From the NCBI RefSeq assembly GCF_007923355.1, contig NZ_VOGO01000002.1, positions 124,001 through 188,000 of the forward strand: a DNA stretch of 64,000 bases. The letters are read 5' to 3'. Under the pieces are notes generated by a model. It had not been told where the DNA came from and made no database searches. It worked only from the letters and a program-made list of their open reading frames with translations. The first letter of the stretch is position 1. Every line of letters begins with the position of its first letter. This DNA is from Falsiphaeobacter marinintestinus. GTDB lineage: Bacteria; Pseudomonadota; Alphaproteobacteria; Rhodobacterales; Rhodobacteraceae. This document shows, piece by piece, positions 8,175 through 17,021 of this stretch. Position numbers and translations under genes: made by a program.

Positions 8175-9464
8175 TTAACCTGAGACTTGGGTTCCACCGA
8201 TCCAGACGCTGTCGATGGCGCGGTCGTCGCCCATCATGATGGTGGGGAAAATGGCGTCCCACAGATCATCCGCGCAGTCCGACCGCTGCGCGATGGCGGG
8301 GGTCGAGGCAAGATCAAGGATCACAAGATCGGCCTCCATCCCTGGGGCAATGTTGCCGATCTTGTCAGCCATGTTCAGGCTTTGCGCCGATCCCACGGTG
8401 GCAAGCCAGATCAGTTGCGCCGGATGCAGGGCCGTTCCGCGCAGTTGCCCGACCTCATAAGCCGCAGCCATGGTCCGCAGCATCGAAAAACTTGACCCGC
8501 CGCCGGTATCGGTGGCCAGCCCGATACGGTGACCGTCTGCCACCAGCCCGGCCATGTCGAACAGGCCCGACCCGATGAAGGTGTTGGACGTGGGGCAATG
8601 CACCAAGGCGGCATCGACTTCGCGCAGGCGGTCGCGTTCGCGTGGCTCCAGATGGATGGCATGGCCGTACATGCCATTCGCGCCCAACAGGCCAAATGCC
8701 TCATAGGTATCCAGGTAATCCCGCGCATCGGGAAACAGCGACCGGACCCACTCAATTTCGTCAGTTTGTTCACTCAGGTGGGTTTGCATCAGGCAATCGG
8801 GGTGCTCGGCCCAAAGCGCGCCTAATGCTTCAAGTTGCTCAGGCGTTGATGTCGGCGAAAAGCGTGGCGTGATGGCATAGCTTAGCCGATCAACGCCATG
8901 CCAGCGGCGCAGCAGGGCTTTGCTGTCGTCATAAGCGGACTGTGCCGTGTCCCTCAGCCCGTCAGGCGCGTTTCGATCCATGCAGGTCTTTCCCGCGACG
9001 ATGCGCTGCCCACGGGCTTGGGCCTCGCGCATCAAAGCATCAACGCTCTCGGAGTGAATTGTGCAGAAGCTGGACATGGTGGTGGTGCCCTGCGCTGTGG
9101 TCAGATCCAGATATCGCGCGGCGATCCGGGCAGCATAGTCCGGGTCACAGAACTTCATTTCCTCAGGGAAGGTATAGGTGTTCAGCCAGTCGATCAGCCG
9201 CTTGCCCCAGCTCGCGATCATGGCGGTCTGCGGGTAATGCACATGCGGGTCGATAAACCCCGCCAGGATCACCTTGTCACGGTAATCGTGCAAAGCCGCT
9301 TCCGGATGCCTTGCCCGCAATTCAGCCGCGTTCCCAATTGCCAGAATCACGCCGTCAGAAATCACAACAGCCTCGTCAAGCCGGGCGGCATCTTTTGGGT
9401 CGCCGGTAAATGGCGACCGCGTAAAGGACAGAATCTGCCCGGTCAGGATAGTGGTCTGGGCCAT
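8175..9464 (-). CDS. guaD: Guanine deaminase
   Basis: The 429-residue amidohydrolase carries the zinc motif FIDPHVHYPQ near residue 71, the guanine deaminase hallmark TTTMSSFCTIHSES near 127, QTHLSEQTDEIEWV near 228, YGHAIHL near 270 and the Asp of GLATDTGGGSS near 320. It hydrolyses guanine to xanthine and ammonia, feeding purine degradation or nitrogen acquisition. Length matches bacterial GuaD. The sulfotransferase-like gene follows on the same strand after 57 bases and may be cotranscribed. Confidence 0.93.
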   Translation of the reverse strand: MAQTTILTGQILSFTRSPFTGDPKDAARLDEAVVISDGVILAIGNAAELRARHPEAALHDYRDKVILAGFIDPHVHYPQTAMIASWGKRLIDWLNTYTFPEEMKFCDPDYAARIAARYLDLTTAQGTTTMSSFCTIHSESVDALMREAQARGQRIVAGKTCMDRNAPDGLRDTAQSAYDDSKALLRRWHGVDRLSYAITPRFSPTSTPEQLEALGALWAEHPDCLMQTHLSEQTDEIEWVRSLFPDARDYLDTYEAFGLLGANGMYGHAIHLEPRERDRLREVDAALVHCPTSNTFIGSGLFDMAGLVADGHRIGLATDTGGGSSFSMLRTMAAAYEVGQLRGTALHPAQLIWLATVGSAQSLNMADKIGNIAPGMEADLVILDLASTPAIAQRSDCADDLWDAIFPTIMMGDDRAIDSVWIGGTQVSG

Positions 9465-9599
9465 AGATGTGCGCCTTGCAGATAAAACATGCCGCCGAAC
9501 AGAATAGCCGCACCAGTTGGACAGGTAAATTCAGCCATTGTCATTGTTTTCCGGTGGCACCTTCTTCTATTTTGCAGCCAACAGCGGAAGGGGCAAAAA

Positions 9600-10994
9600 A
9601 TGAGCACTGGCACCGACGACGCCGACACCACCACGCCCCGGGACGACGCGGATTACACGCTGGACCGCAAGACGGTCTCCGCGATTCTCTATGCTGTTGA
9701 TATCAATGACCGCGACAAGTTGATCGAGCTGATGGAACCGCTGCACGCGGCCGACATCGCCGACCTTCTGGAACAGATCAACGCCTATGACCGGGGCCGT
9801 CTTATCCGGCTGTATGACCGTGCATTCGACGGCGAGATCCTGTCGGAACTTGACGAAAGCATCCGCGAAGACGTGATTCGGATGCTGTCGCCCCAGACGC
9901 TTGCCGAAGCTGTGCGCGATCTGGAAAGCGACGATGTAGTCGATCTGGTCGAGGATCTGGAAGAACCGCAACAAGAGGCGATTCTGGATGCGTTGCCCGA
10001 CGTTGACCGGATCGCGGTTGAACAGGCGCTGGCCTATCCGGAAAACTCGGCCGGGCGCCTGATGCAGCGCGAAGTGGTGATGGCCCCTGAGCACTGGAAC
10101 GTGGGCCAGACCATTGATTTTCTGCGCGGGTCTGACACGCTTCCTGAACAGTTCTACCACGTGGTTCTGATCGACCCGCGCATGCATCCGACAGCAAACG
10201 TCACATTAGGCAAACTGATGGGATCGCGCCGCGAGGTGCCGTTGAAAGATATCACCGAAGACGTGTTTCAGGTGATTCCGGCCGAGCAGGACGAAGGCGA
10301 AGTCGCCTATGCCTTTAACCAGTATCACCTGATTTCGGCGCCCGTTGTTGACGACGACAACCGGTTGGTCGGTGTGATCACGATCGACGATGCGATGGCG
10401 GTTCTGGATGAAGAACACGAAGAAGACATTCTGCGCCTTGCCGGTGTGGCCGAAGAAAGCTCATTGGCGGATTCGGTTCTGGCGACCAGCAAGCGGCGGT
10501 TGCCGTGGCTGGCCGTCAACATGGTGTCGGCGATCTGCGCCTCGCTGGTCATCTCTCAGTTTCAGGACACGATCTCCGCTTTGGTATCGCTGGCGATCCT
10601 GATGCCGATTGTGGCCTCAATGGGTGGCAATGCAGGCACGCAGTCGCTGACGGTCGCGGTGCGGGCGCTGGCGACCAAGGATTTGACCAGATCCAACGCC
10701 TGGCGGGTGATCCGGCGTGAATTGCTGGTCGGGCTTTTGAACGGGCTCTGTTTCGCGGTGGTGTTGGGCGGTGTCGAATTGTTTTGGTTCGGGTCTGTCG
10801 AATTGGCGCTCGTCATGGCGGCGGCGCTGGTTTGCAACATGGTGATCGCTGGGTTTGCCGGAACGCTGGTGCCTTTGGTGCTTGAAAAGCTGGGTGTTGA
10901 TCCGGCGCTGGCCTCGGGTACGTTTGTCACGACCACCACAGACGTGATGGGGTTCTTCATCTTCCTTGGGCTGGCGACGGTGGTGCTGCTATGA
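9600..10994 (+). CDS. mgtE: Magnesium transporter MgtE
   Basis: A 464-residue MgtE channel. Order of parts: acidic N domain (about 35-135, with LLEQINAYDRGRLIRL), two CBS domains (about 135-265, with YAFNQYHLISAPVVDDDNRL), a plug helix, and five membrane helices (about 290-464) including MPIVASMGGNAGTQS, the conserved ion-pore signature. It imports Mg2+ down the membrane potential and closes when cytoplasmic Mg2+ binds the N and CBS domains. The start at 9600 is fixed by a GGAAGGGG site; a longer open frame to 9489 is not supported. Its stop overlaps the next gene by 4 nt. Confidence 0.95.
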   Translation: MSTGTDDADTTTPRDDADYTLDRKTVSAILYAVDINDRDKLIELMEPLHAADIADLLEQINAYDRGRLIRLYDRAFDGEILSELDESIREDVIRMLSPQTLAEAVRDLESDDVVDLVEDLEEPQQEAILDALPDVDRIAVEQALAYPENSAGRLMQREVVMAPEHWNVGQTIDFLRGSDTLPEQFYHVVLIDPRMHPTANVTLGKLMGSRREVPLKDITEDVFQVIPAEQDEGEVAYAFNQYHLISAPVVDDDNRLVGVITIDDAMAVLDEEHEEDILRLAGVAEESSLADSVLATSKRRLPWLAVNMVSAICASLVISQFQDTISALVSLAILMPIVASMGGNAGTQSLTVAVRALATKDLTRSNAWRVIRRELLVGLLNGLCFAVVLGGVELFWFGSVELALVMAAALVCNMVIAGFAGTLVPLVLEKLGVDPALASGTFVTTTTDVMGFFIFLGLATVVLL

Positions 10995-11551
10995 CTGATA
11001 TGACTGAACGCAAGGCCCAGGCGCGTAAAGCCGCGTTTGCCAGACGCAAAGCAGCGCACGCATCGGCAGGCCCCGGGCCTGCCGGATTGCTGAGTGAGGT
11101 ACTGGCCGGGCATCGCGGTGTCCCGTTGTCAGGCTACGTGCCGATCCGGACCGAGATCGATCCGCTGCCCGCCATGGCCGAGGCGGCGGCCTGGGGGCCG
11201 GTTGGCGTTCCGGTGATCCAGGGGGCGGGCTTGCCATTGAAGTTCAGCCGATGGTCCCCGGATTGCGAGATGATAGACGGCCCGTTCGGCGCGCAGATCC
11301 CGGCACGGGATGCCTTTTTCGAACCAGAGATCCTGATCGTGCCATTGGTGGCATTCGATAGCAAAGGAGGGCGGCTTGGCTATGGCGGGGGGTTCTATGA
11401 CCGCACGTTGGAATTGCTGCGGTCAAAGCGCGCCACGCTGGCCGTCGGGTTCGCTTATGACGGACAAGAGACCACAGGCCTGCCGATGGAGCCAACCGAT
11501 CAGCCGCTGGACATGGTGATTACAGACCGTCGCGTTCTGACGTTTCCCTGA
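10991..11551 (+). CDS. 5-formyltetrahydrofolate cyclo-ligase
   Basis: A 186-residue enzyme that uses ATP to convert 5-formyl-THF to 5,10-methenyl-THF, keeping the folate pool usable. Visible motifs are ARKAAFARRKAAH at the N-terminus (nucleotide/phosphate contact region), VPLVAFDSKGGRLGYGGGFYDRTL (split here: VPLVAFD near 117 and GYGGGFYDR near 130) and AVGFAYDGQ near 152. It overlaps mgtE by the ATGA arrangement, so translation is probably coupled. Length is typical. Confidence 0.93.
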   Translation: MTDMTERKAQARKAAFARRKAAHASAGPGPAGLLSEVLAGHRGVPLSGYVPIRTEIDPLPAMAEAAAWGPVGVPVIQGAGLPLKFSRWSPDCEMIDGPFGAQIPARDAFFEPEILIVPLVAFDSKGGRLGYGGGFYDRTLELLRSKRATLAVGFAYDGQETTGLPMEPTDQPLDMVITDRRVLTFP

Positions 11552-11562
11552 TAACCGGCCCC

Positions 11563-12402
11563 TCAGAACCCCAGTTTTTCCAGACGCCACGCGACTTTGC
11601 GGTGAATGATTGGCGGCAGCAGATCCTGTAGCAGTTGACGGCGCGCCACCACGTTGTCGCGCTTGTCCACAGTGCCGGGGCGCGGCTTGAACAGGGTGGT
11701 ATGCGACTTGCGCGTGCTGTCCCAGGTCGCCGTGTAATAATACAGCGCAATGGACATGCGGGGTTCCCCATCGGGGTGATTGACCGGCTCGGGGTTGCCA
11801 TGCCAGCTTTCCGAACTGGTCGAAAAGATGCACATCCGGTTGAACAGCGGAACATAGCTTTCCAGTTGTTCGGTCATCCCTTCATTCCAGACCTCAAAAG
11901 ACCCGCCATATTCCTTCTTCCAGTCTTTGTTCAGGTAAATCAGCAGGTTCACCCGGCGCTCAAGGTTCAGGGCGGCGTGGTGATTGAAGTCGGCGTGAAT
12001 ATCCAGATGCCCGCCATTGGACACGACATGCACGCCGCCACCGGCAAAATACGGGTCGGGGATCAAACCTTTGATGCCAGTCAACTCTTCCAGAAAGGTC
12101 AGAACCGGTCGCGAATTCAGGGCATAAAACAGTCGTCGCGTATAGTCAGGCAGGCGTTCGGGGATATAACTGGTTTTCAGCCGTTCCTGAGGGCGGTCAA
12201 AGCTGGTTTCGGCAGCGGGCAGTGATTTCAGTTCTTCCCGAACATGCTCCAGAATTGCCGGGTCCAGGAAGTTGTCATAGCCGCCATAGTTATATGGGGC
12301 GCGCGATTGATAGGTTTCTGCCAAAGGGGTGGCTGCAGCGCGGGCCTCTTTGGTGGATATCAGCAATGTTTCCGGGTCGAGGGCCAGAACGGGCGTGGTC
12401 AT
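11563..12402 (-). CDS. 2-oxoglutarate/Fe(II)-dependent oxygenase (prolyl 4-hydroxylase type)
   Basis: The 279-residue product has a double-stranded beta-helix core with the iron ligands HLDIHAD (His and Asp, about residue 133) and the distal His in SSESWHGNPEP (about 203), followed by the 2-oxoglutarate-binding Arg in PRMSIALYYYT. Such enzymes hydroxylate prolyl residues or small molecules, releasing succinate and CO2. ATG 12402 is chosen because CAGGAG lies 9 bases upstream. Alphaproteobacterial homologues are uncharacterised; the substrate is unknown. It converges with the folate gene 11 bases away. Confidence 0.82.
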   Translation of the reverse strand: MTTPVLALDPETLLISTKEARAAATPLAETYQSRAPYNYGGYDNFLDPAILEHVREELKSLPAAETSFDRPQERLKTSYIPERLPDYTRRLFYALNSRPVLTFLEELTGIKGLIPDPYFAGGGVHVVSNGGHLDIHADFNHHAALNLERRVNLLIYLNKDWKKEYGGSFEVWNEGMTEQLESYVPLFNRMCIFSTSSESWHGNPEPVNHPDGEPRMSIALYYYTATWDSTRKSHTTLFKPRPGTVDKRDNVVARRQLLQDLLPPIIHRKVAWRLEKLGF

Positions 12403-12634
12403 AATCAAAGTCTCCTGAACTGCCGCGACGCGTCCGCGCGGGTCGGTTACCGGGATTGTCCGGAACCCGGCGCAGAAGATCAACAGTTTTACGTGATGGC
12501 GGCCTCAGAGACGTGCCGCACCGCCGTGTCACCGCACAATTGTCAGTGCCCGGCCATATTGTGCCGGGAACGGCGACGTGACGATGCTGTTCTCAAGGCT
12601 TGTTCTTCACGCCGTCGCGACCTAGGACCAAGGA

Positions 12635-13447
12635 ATGAAAGTTTTGTTCTTAGGAGATGTGATGGGGCGCTCTGGCCGTAAGGCCGTGGCCGACCATCTT
12701 CCACGGTTGCGCAGCGAATGGCGGCTCGATTTCGTGGTGGTAAACGGTGAAAACGCGACCAATGGCATGGGGCTGAGTGGCGACCATGCCAAGGGCCTGC
12801 TTGAGGCGGGTGCAGACTGCGTGACGCTGGGCGACCATGCTTTTGATCAGAAGGACATGATGCAGGCGATCGAACAGGATCAGCGTATCATCCGCCCGAT
12901 CAATTTCGCCAAAGGCGCGCCGGGGCGCGGGTATCGGTTGTTCGATGCGCCGGGCGGTCGCAAGATCCTTGTGGCGCAGGTGCTGGGGCAGGTGTTCATG
13001 AAACGGCCTTTTGATGATCCATTTTCGGCCATTGAACCGGTGTTGAAATCACATCCCCCCGGTGGCCGCGCACAGGCCATCATCGTGGATATGCATTGCG
13101 AAGCGACCTCGGAAAAGATGGCGATGGGCCATTACTGTGATGGGCGGGCCAGCCTTGTGGTGGGCACGCATACGCATGTCCCAACGGCAGATGCGCAGGT
13201 TTTGCCGAAGGGTACAGGGTATCTGACCGATGCAGGCATGTGTGGCGATTACGATTCGGTCATTGGTATGGACAAGGCCGAACCAATGCGCCGGTTTATC
13301 ACCGGCATGCCAAAATCGCGGTTCACGCCTGCGCTGGGCGAGGCGACCCTGTCGGGTATCTATCTGGAGACAGATGACCGGACCGGTAAAGCCACCCGCA
13401 CCAAAATGATCCGGGTTGGCGGACGACTGGAACAGGCCGGGCCGTGA
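12635..13447 (+). CDS. YmdB/TIGR00282 family metallophosphoesterase
   Basis: A 270-residue calcineurin-like phosphoesterase. Metal-binding motifs run in order: FLGDVMG (residues 5-11), VVNGENA (about 36), LGDHAFDQ (about 69), DMHCEATSEK (about 150) and GTHTHVPTAD (about 178). Family members such as Bacillus YmdB hydrolyse 2-prime,3-prime-cyclic nucleotides or cAMP; the alphaproteobacterial role is not established. The start follows an AAGGA site. The EamA gene begins on a GTG overlapping the stop by 4 nt, so the two are coupled. Confidence 0.9.
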   Translation: MKVLFLGDVMGRSGRKAVADHLPRLRSEWRLDFVVVNGENATNGMGLSGDHAKGLLEAGADCVTLGDHAFDQKDMMQAIEQDQRIIRPINFAKGAPGRGYRLFDAPGGRKILVAQVLGQVFMKRPFDDPFSAIEPVLKSHPPGGRAQAIIVDMHCEATSEKMAMGHYCDGRASLVVGTHTHVPTADAQVLPKGTGYLTDAGMCGDYDSVIGMDKAEPMRRFITGMPKSRFTPALGEATLSGIYLETDDRTGKATRTKMIRVGGRLEQAGP

Positions 13448-14349
13448 ACAACCGCGCCATTGCCTTTGCGCTGCTTGTTGTTTTGGGGGCGGGTTGGGGG
13501 CTGACCCAACCCCTGTCCAAGATTGCCGTGAGTGAAGGCTATCGGCATTTCGGGCTGATCTTCTGGCAGATGGCGATTGCGTCGGTCATCTTGTTTGCGA
13601 TCAACCGTGCGCGGGGCAAATCCATCCCGCTCGCGCCCCGGAACATCGGGCTGTATGCCGTGATCGCCCTGGTCGGGACGCTGTTGCCCAACGCCGCCAG
13701 CTATGAGGCAGCGCGCCACCTTCCGGCGGGCGTTCTGTCGGTCGCAATCGCCACGGTTCCTATCTTTGCCTTTCCGATCGCGCTGCTGATGGGCAATGAC
13801 ACATTCCGCTGGCGGCCCTTCTTCGGCGTGATCTGCGGAATGATCGGCGTTTTGCTTCTGGTCGGCCCCGAGGCAAGCCTGCCGGATCCGGCCATGGCGC
13901 TGTTCATCCCGCTCGCCCTGATCGCACCGGCGTTTTATGGGTTCGAAGGCAACTATGTCGCCCGGTTCGGCACGCAAGGGCTTGATCCGATTCAGGTGCT
14001 GTTGGGGGCGTCAGTTCTGGGAACCATCGTTGCCTTGCCGCTGGCGCTGGGGTCGGGCCATTGGATAGATCCGCGCCCGCCTTGGGGGGCTGCAGATATC
14101 GCCCTGATCGCAAGTTCGCTGATCCATGCGCTTGTGTATACAAGCTATGTCTGGTTGATCGGACGGACCGGAGCGGTCTTTGCTTCACTCGTGTCCTATC
14201 TGGTGACAGGCTTTGGAGTTTTCTGGGCAATGTTGATCCTGAACGAGCAGTATTCAGGCTATTTTTGGGTCGCGATGGCAATGATGGTGGCAGGTATGGC
14301 CCTTGTGCAACCGCGACACAGTGAAACGGTTGCACCCGTTGACGGGTGA
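13444..14349 (+). CDS. DMT superfamily (EamA) transporter
   Basis: A 301-residue protein with ten hydrophobic segments in two EamA repeats (first about residues 8-140, second about 155-290). N-terminal GAGWGLTQPLSKIAVSEG is typical of the drug/metabolite exporter group. It starts with GTG overlapping the upstream phosphoesterase gene. Substrate cannot be predicted. It is followed after 45 bases by an SLC13-type permease. Confidence 0.88.
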   Translation: MNNRAIAFALLVVLGAGWGLTQPLSKIAVSEGYRHFGLIFWQMAIASVILFAINRARGKSIPLAPRNIGLYAVIALVGTLLPNAASYEAARHLPAGVLSVAIATVPIFAFPIALLMGNDTFRWRPFFGVICGMIGVLLLVGPEASLPDPAMALFIPLALIAPAFYGFEGNYVARFGTQGLDPIQVLLGASVLGTIVALPLALGSGHWIDPRPPWGAADIALIASSLIHALVYTSYVWLIGRTGAVFASLVSYLVTGFGVFWAMLILNEQYSGYFWVAMAMMVAGMALVQPRHSETVAPVDG

Positions 14350-14394
14350 GGTCAGGATAGAGCGCGCAGAAGCGCGATTAATGTCGGACAGATT

Positions 14395-16176
14395 ATGAAT
14401 ATTTTTGCTTTATCGGAAACCGGCGAGGCGTTGTTGACGCTGGCAGTCGTTCTAGTGATGTTCGCGCTTTTCGTGCGTGAGAAATACCCGGCCGAGGTTG
14501 TGGCCATCGGCGGGGCGGCCGCCATGATGGCGCTGGGTCTGTTGCCTTACAAAGACGCGCTGCACGTTCTGTCGAACGCAGCACCCTGGACCATCGCGGC
14601 CATGTTCATCGTGATGGGCGCGCTGGTGCGCACCGGGGCGTTGGACTGGTTCACCCAGATCGCCGAGGCGCAGGCCGATTCACGTCCCGCCGTGGCCATC
14701 GGCGCGTTGATGCTCTTTGTTGTCCTCGCATCGGCCTTCGTCAACAATACGCCGGTTGTCGTGGTAATGATCCCAGTGTTTGTGCAACTGTCTCACAGAC
14801 TCGGAATATCGCCCAGTAAGCTTTTGATTCCGCTCAGCTATGCGGCCATCCTGGGCGGTACGATGACACTGATCGGGACCTCGACCAACTTGCTGGTCGA
14901 CGGTGTCGCCAAGGCGCGCGGGCTGGAACCGTTCACAATCTTCGAAGTCACCCCGCTGGCCGTCATTCTGGTCGCATGGGGAGGGATTTATCTGCGCTTT
15001 ATCGCGCCACGTCTGTTGCCGGATCGGGCCAGCATGGCGTCAATGCTGTCCAACAAGAAGTCGATGAAATTCTTCACCGAAGCGGTGATCCCGCCTGACA
15101 GCAACCTGATCGGGCGCGAAGTGACCGGTGTCCAGTTGTTCAAACGTCCGGGTGTGCGGCTGATCGATGTTATTCGCGGTGACCTGTCCCTCAGACGTGA
15201 ACTTCAGGGCGTGCAACTTGAGGTCGGGGACCGCGTGGTTTTACGCACGCAGATGACCGAATTGCTCAGCCTCCAGCGCGACAAATCGCTTAAGCGCGTT
15301 GATCAGGTGTCGGCGGTTGAAACCTCGACCGTTGAAGTCCTGATTACCCCGGGGTGCAAGATGATCGGGCGCAAACTGGGCGATATGCGTCTGCGCCGCC
15401 GCTACGGTGTATATGTGCTGGCCGCGCATCGGCGAGACCAGAACATTGGCATGCAACTGGACGCGCTGAATGTGCAGATCGGCGATACCTTGCTTCTGGA
15501 AGGGTCGCCCGAAGACATCAATCGTCTGTCAAAAGACATGAACATGCTGGACGTCTCAAAGCCATCCGACCGCGAATTCCGGCGCAGCCACGCTCCGATC
15601 GCATTGGGCGCTTTGGCCAGTATCGTCTTGCTGGCCGCGTTTGGCGTGGCCCCGATCCTGATGCTTGCGGTGATCGCCATGGCCGTGGTCCTGCTGACCC
15701 GCTGCATCGACTCGGACGAGGCGTTTTCGTTTGTCGATGGTCGCTTGCTGGCGCTGATCTTTGCCATGCTTGCCGTCGCAACTGCGTTGGAAACCTCGGG
15801 CGCCATTGACCTGATCGTCGAACATTCCGCGCCGCTGATCGCCGGATTGCCACCGTTCTTCATCGTCTGGGCGATCTACCTTCTGACGTCGGTCTTGTCC
15901 GAGCTTATCAACCATGCGGTTGCCGTCGTTCTGACGCCTGTGGCCATCGGGCTGGCGGTGTCGCTGGGCGTGGATCCCAGGCCGCTGGTGATCGCGGTCA
16001 TGATTGCGGCCAGCGCGACGTTCGCCACGCCGATCAGCTATCAAACCAACATGATGGTCTATGGTCCGGGCGGATATCGGTTCACCGACTTCCTGAGGGT
16101 CGGCATCCCGCTGAACCTGACGGTTGGATTGCTGGCGTCGGCGTTGATCCCGGTTCTGTGGCCTCTGTATCCTTAG
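14395..16176 (+). CDS. SLC13 family permease with two RCK_C domains
   Basis: The 593-residue protein has an N-terminal membrane half (about 1-215), a central soluble block with two TrkA-C/RCK_C domains (about 220-385, e.g. AVIPPDSNLIGREVTGVQ and LITPGCKMIGRKLGDMRL), and a second membrane half (about 395-593). The paired signatures AFVNNTPVVVVMIP and ILGGTMTLIGTSTNLLVDG in the first half, with SELINHAVAVVLTP and SATFATPISYQTN in the second, mark the DASS/SLC13 ion transporter superfamily, which moves dicarboxylates or sulfate with Na+. RCK_C modules usually bind small ligands and gate transport. A second protein of the same design is encoded at 20502. Confidence 0.9.
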   Translation: MNIFALSETGEALLTLAVVLVMFALFVREKYPAEVVAIGGAAAMMALGLLPYKDALHVLSNAAPWTIAAMFIVMGALVRTGALDWFTQIAEAQADSRPAVAIGALMLFVVLASAFVNNTPVVVVMIPVFVQLSHRLGISPSKLLIPLSYAAILGGTMTLIGTSTNLLVDGVAKARGLEPFTIFEVTPLAVILVAWGGIYLRFIAPRLLPDRASMASMLSNKKSMKFFTEAVIPPDSNLIGREVTGVQLFKRPGVRLIDVIRGDLSLRRELQGVQLEVGDRVVLRTQMTELLSLQRDKSLKRVDQVSAVETSTVEVLITPGCKMIGRKLGDMRLRRRYGVYVLAAHRRDQNIGMQLDALNVQIGDTLLLEGSPEDINRLSKDMNMLDVSKPSDREFRRSHAPIALGALASIVLLAAFGVAPILMLAVIAMAVVLLTRCIDSDEAFSFVDGRLLALIFAMLAVATALETSGAIDLIVEHSAPLIAGLPPFFIVWAIYLLTSVLSELINHAVAVVLTPVAIGLAVSLGVDPRPLVIAVMIAASATFATPISYQTNMMVYGPGGYRFTDFLRVGIPLNLTVGLLASALIPVLWPLYP

Positions 16177-16280
16177 AAACGGGCAGGGCAGGCGGGGCAA
16201 GAATTTGCAGCGCAGGGCTTGAAGGACGCAGGCCCGCGCCGCATCTAAAGCGTGTGTCCACATTTAGCGAAAGAGCCCAC

Positions 16281-16997
16281 ATGCCTGTTTTGCGAACCCT
16301 GATGGTGCTGTGTCTTACCATCACAAGCACGGCGGCTTGGGCCGGTGTGATCCAAGGTTCGGCCAGCTATCGCGAACGAATTGCAGTGCCGCCGGATGCC
16401 ACGCTGGACGTTTCACTTGTTGATGTGTCGCGCCAGGACGTTGCCGCAACGATTGTTTCGACGCAAACCTATGCGCTGGACCGGGTGCCCTATGATTTTG
16501 AACTGCCCTTCGATGATGGTTTGATCGACTCGCGTCTGACCTATTCGATCTCAGCGAAGGTCATGCAGAATGGCGTTGTTCTGTACCGGTCAACCTCGGC
16601 CTATCCGGTTCTGACACGAGGCGCAGGCGCGAAGGTCGATATCATGATGGAACGTATGCAGCAGGCCAAGGCCGGGCCTGAGATCTGGACCGTGGTTGAA
16701 CTGCGCGGACGGCTATTGATCACCGACAGGCTGCCAACACTCGAATTTGGACCGGACGGAAAGATCGGCGGAACGGCAGGCTGCAACCGCTACTTCGGCC
16801 AGGTGGAAAAAACCCAGACCGATATGACCTTTGGCGAAGCCATCGGTGCGACCAGAATGGCGTGCCCGCCACCTTATGATAAGCTAGAGCGCGATTTCTT
16901 CGAGGTGCTGCCAGACGTGGCCACTTACGTCGTAACCGGTGATCAGATGGCTTTGGTCAACAGCGCGGGCGTCACTGTCATGCGCCTGTCCCGGTAA
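16281..16997 (+). CDS. Secreted YscW/YbaY-META two-domain protein
   Basis: The start at 16281 gives a clean Sec signal peptide (MPVLRTLMVLCLTITSTAAWA). The mature protein then has a YbaY/YscW-like beta-sandwich (about residues 23-130, with GSASYRERIAVPPDATLDVS and RVPYDFELPFD) and a META/HslJ domain (about 135-235, with TLEFGPDGKIGGTAGCNRYFG and ATRMACPP). Both domains are small periplasmic folds linked to envelope stress and heat-shock (HslJ). There is no lipobox, so the product is probably soluble in the periplasm. The longer frame beginning at 16158 overlaps the permease stop and lacks a signal. Confidence 0.85.
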   Translation: MPVLRTLMVLCLTITSTAAWAGVIQGSASYRERIAVPPDATLDVSLVDVSRQDVAATIVSTQTYALDRVPYDFELPFDDGLIDSRLTYSISAKVMQNGVVLYRSTSAYPVLTRGAGAKVDIMMERMQQAKAGPEIWTVVELRGRLLITDRLPTLEFGPDGKIGGTAGCNRYFGQVEKTQTDMTFGEAIGATRMACPPPYDKLERDFFEVLPDVATYVVTGDQMALVNSAGVTVMRLSR

Positions 16998-17021
16998 ACC
17001 ACGCAGTCCTGGCGGTGCCGC

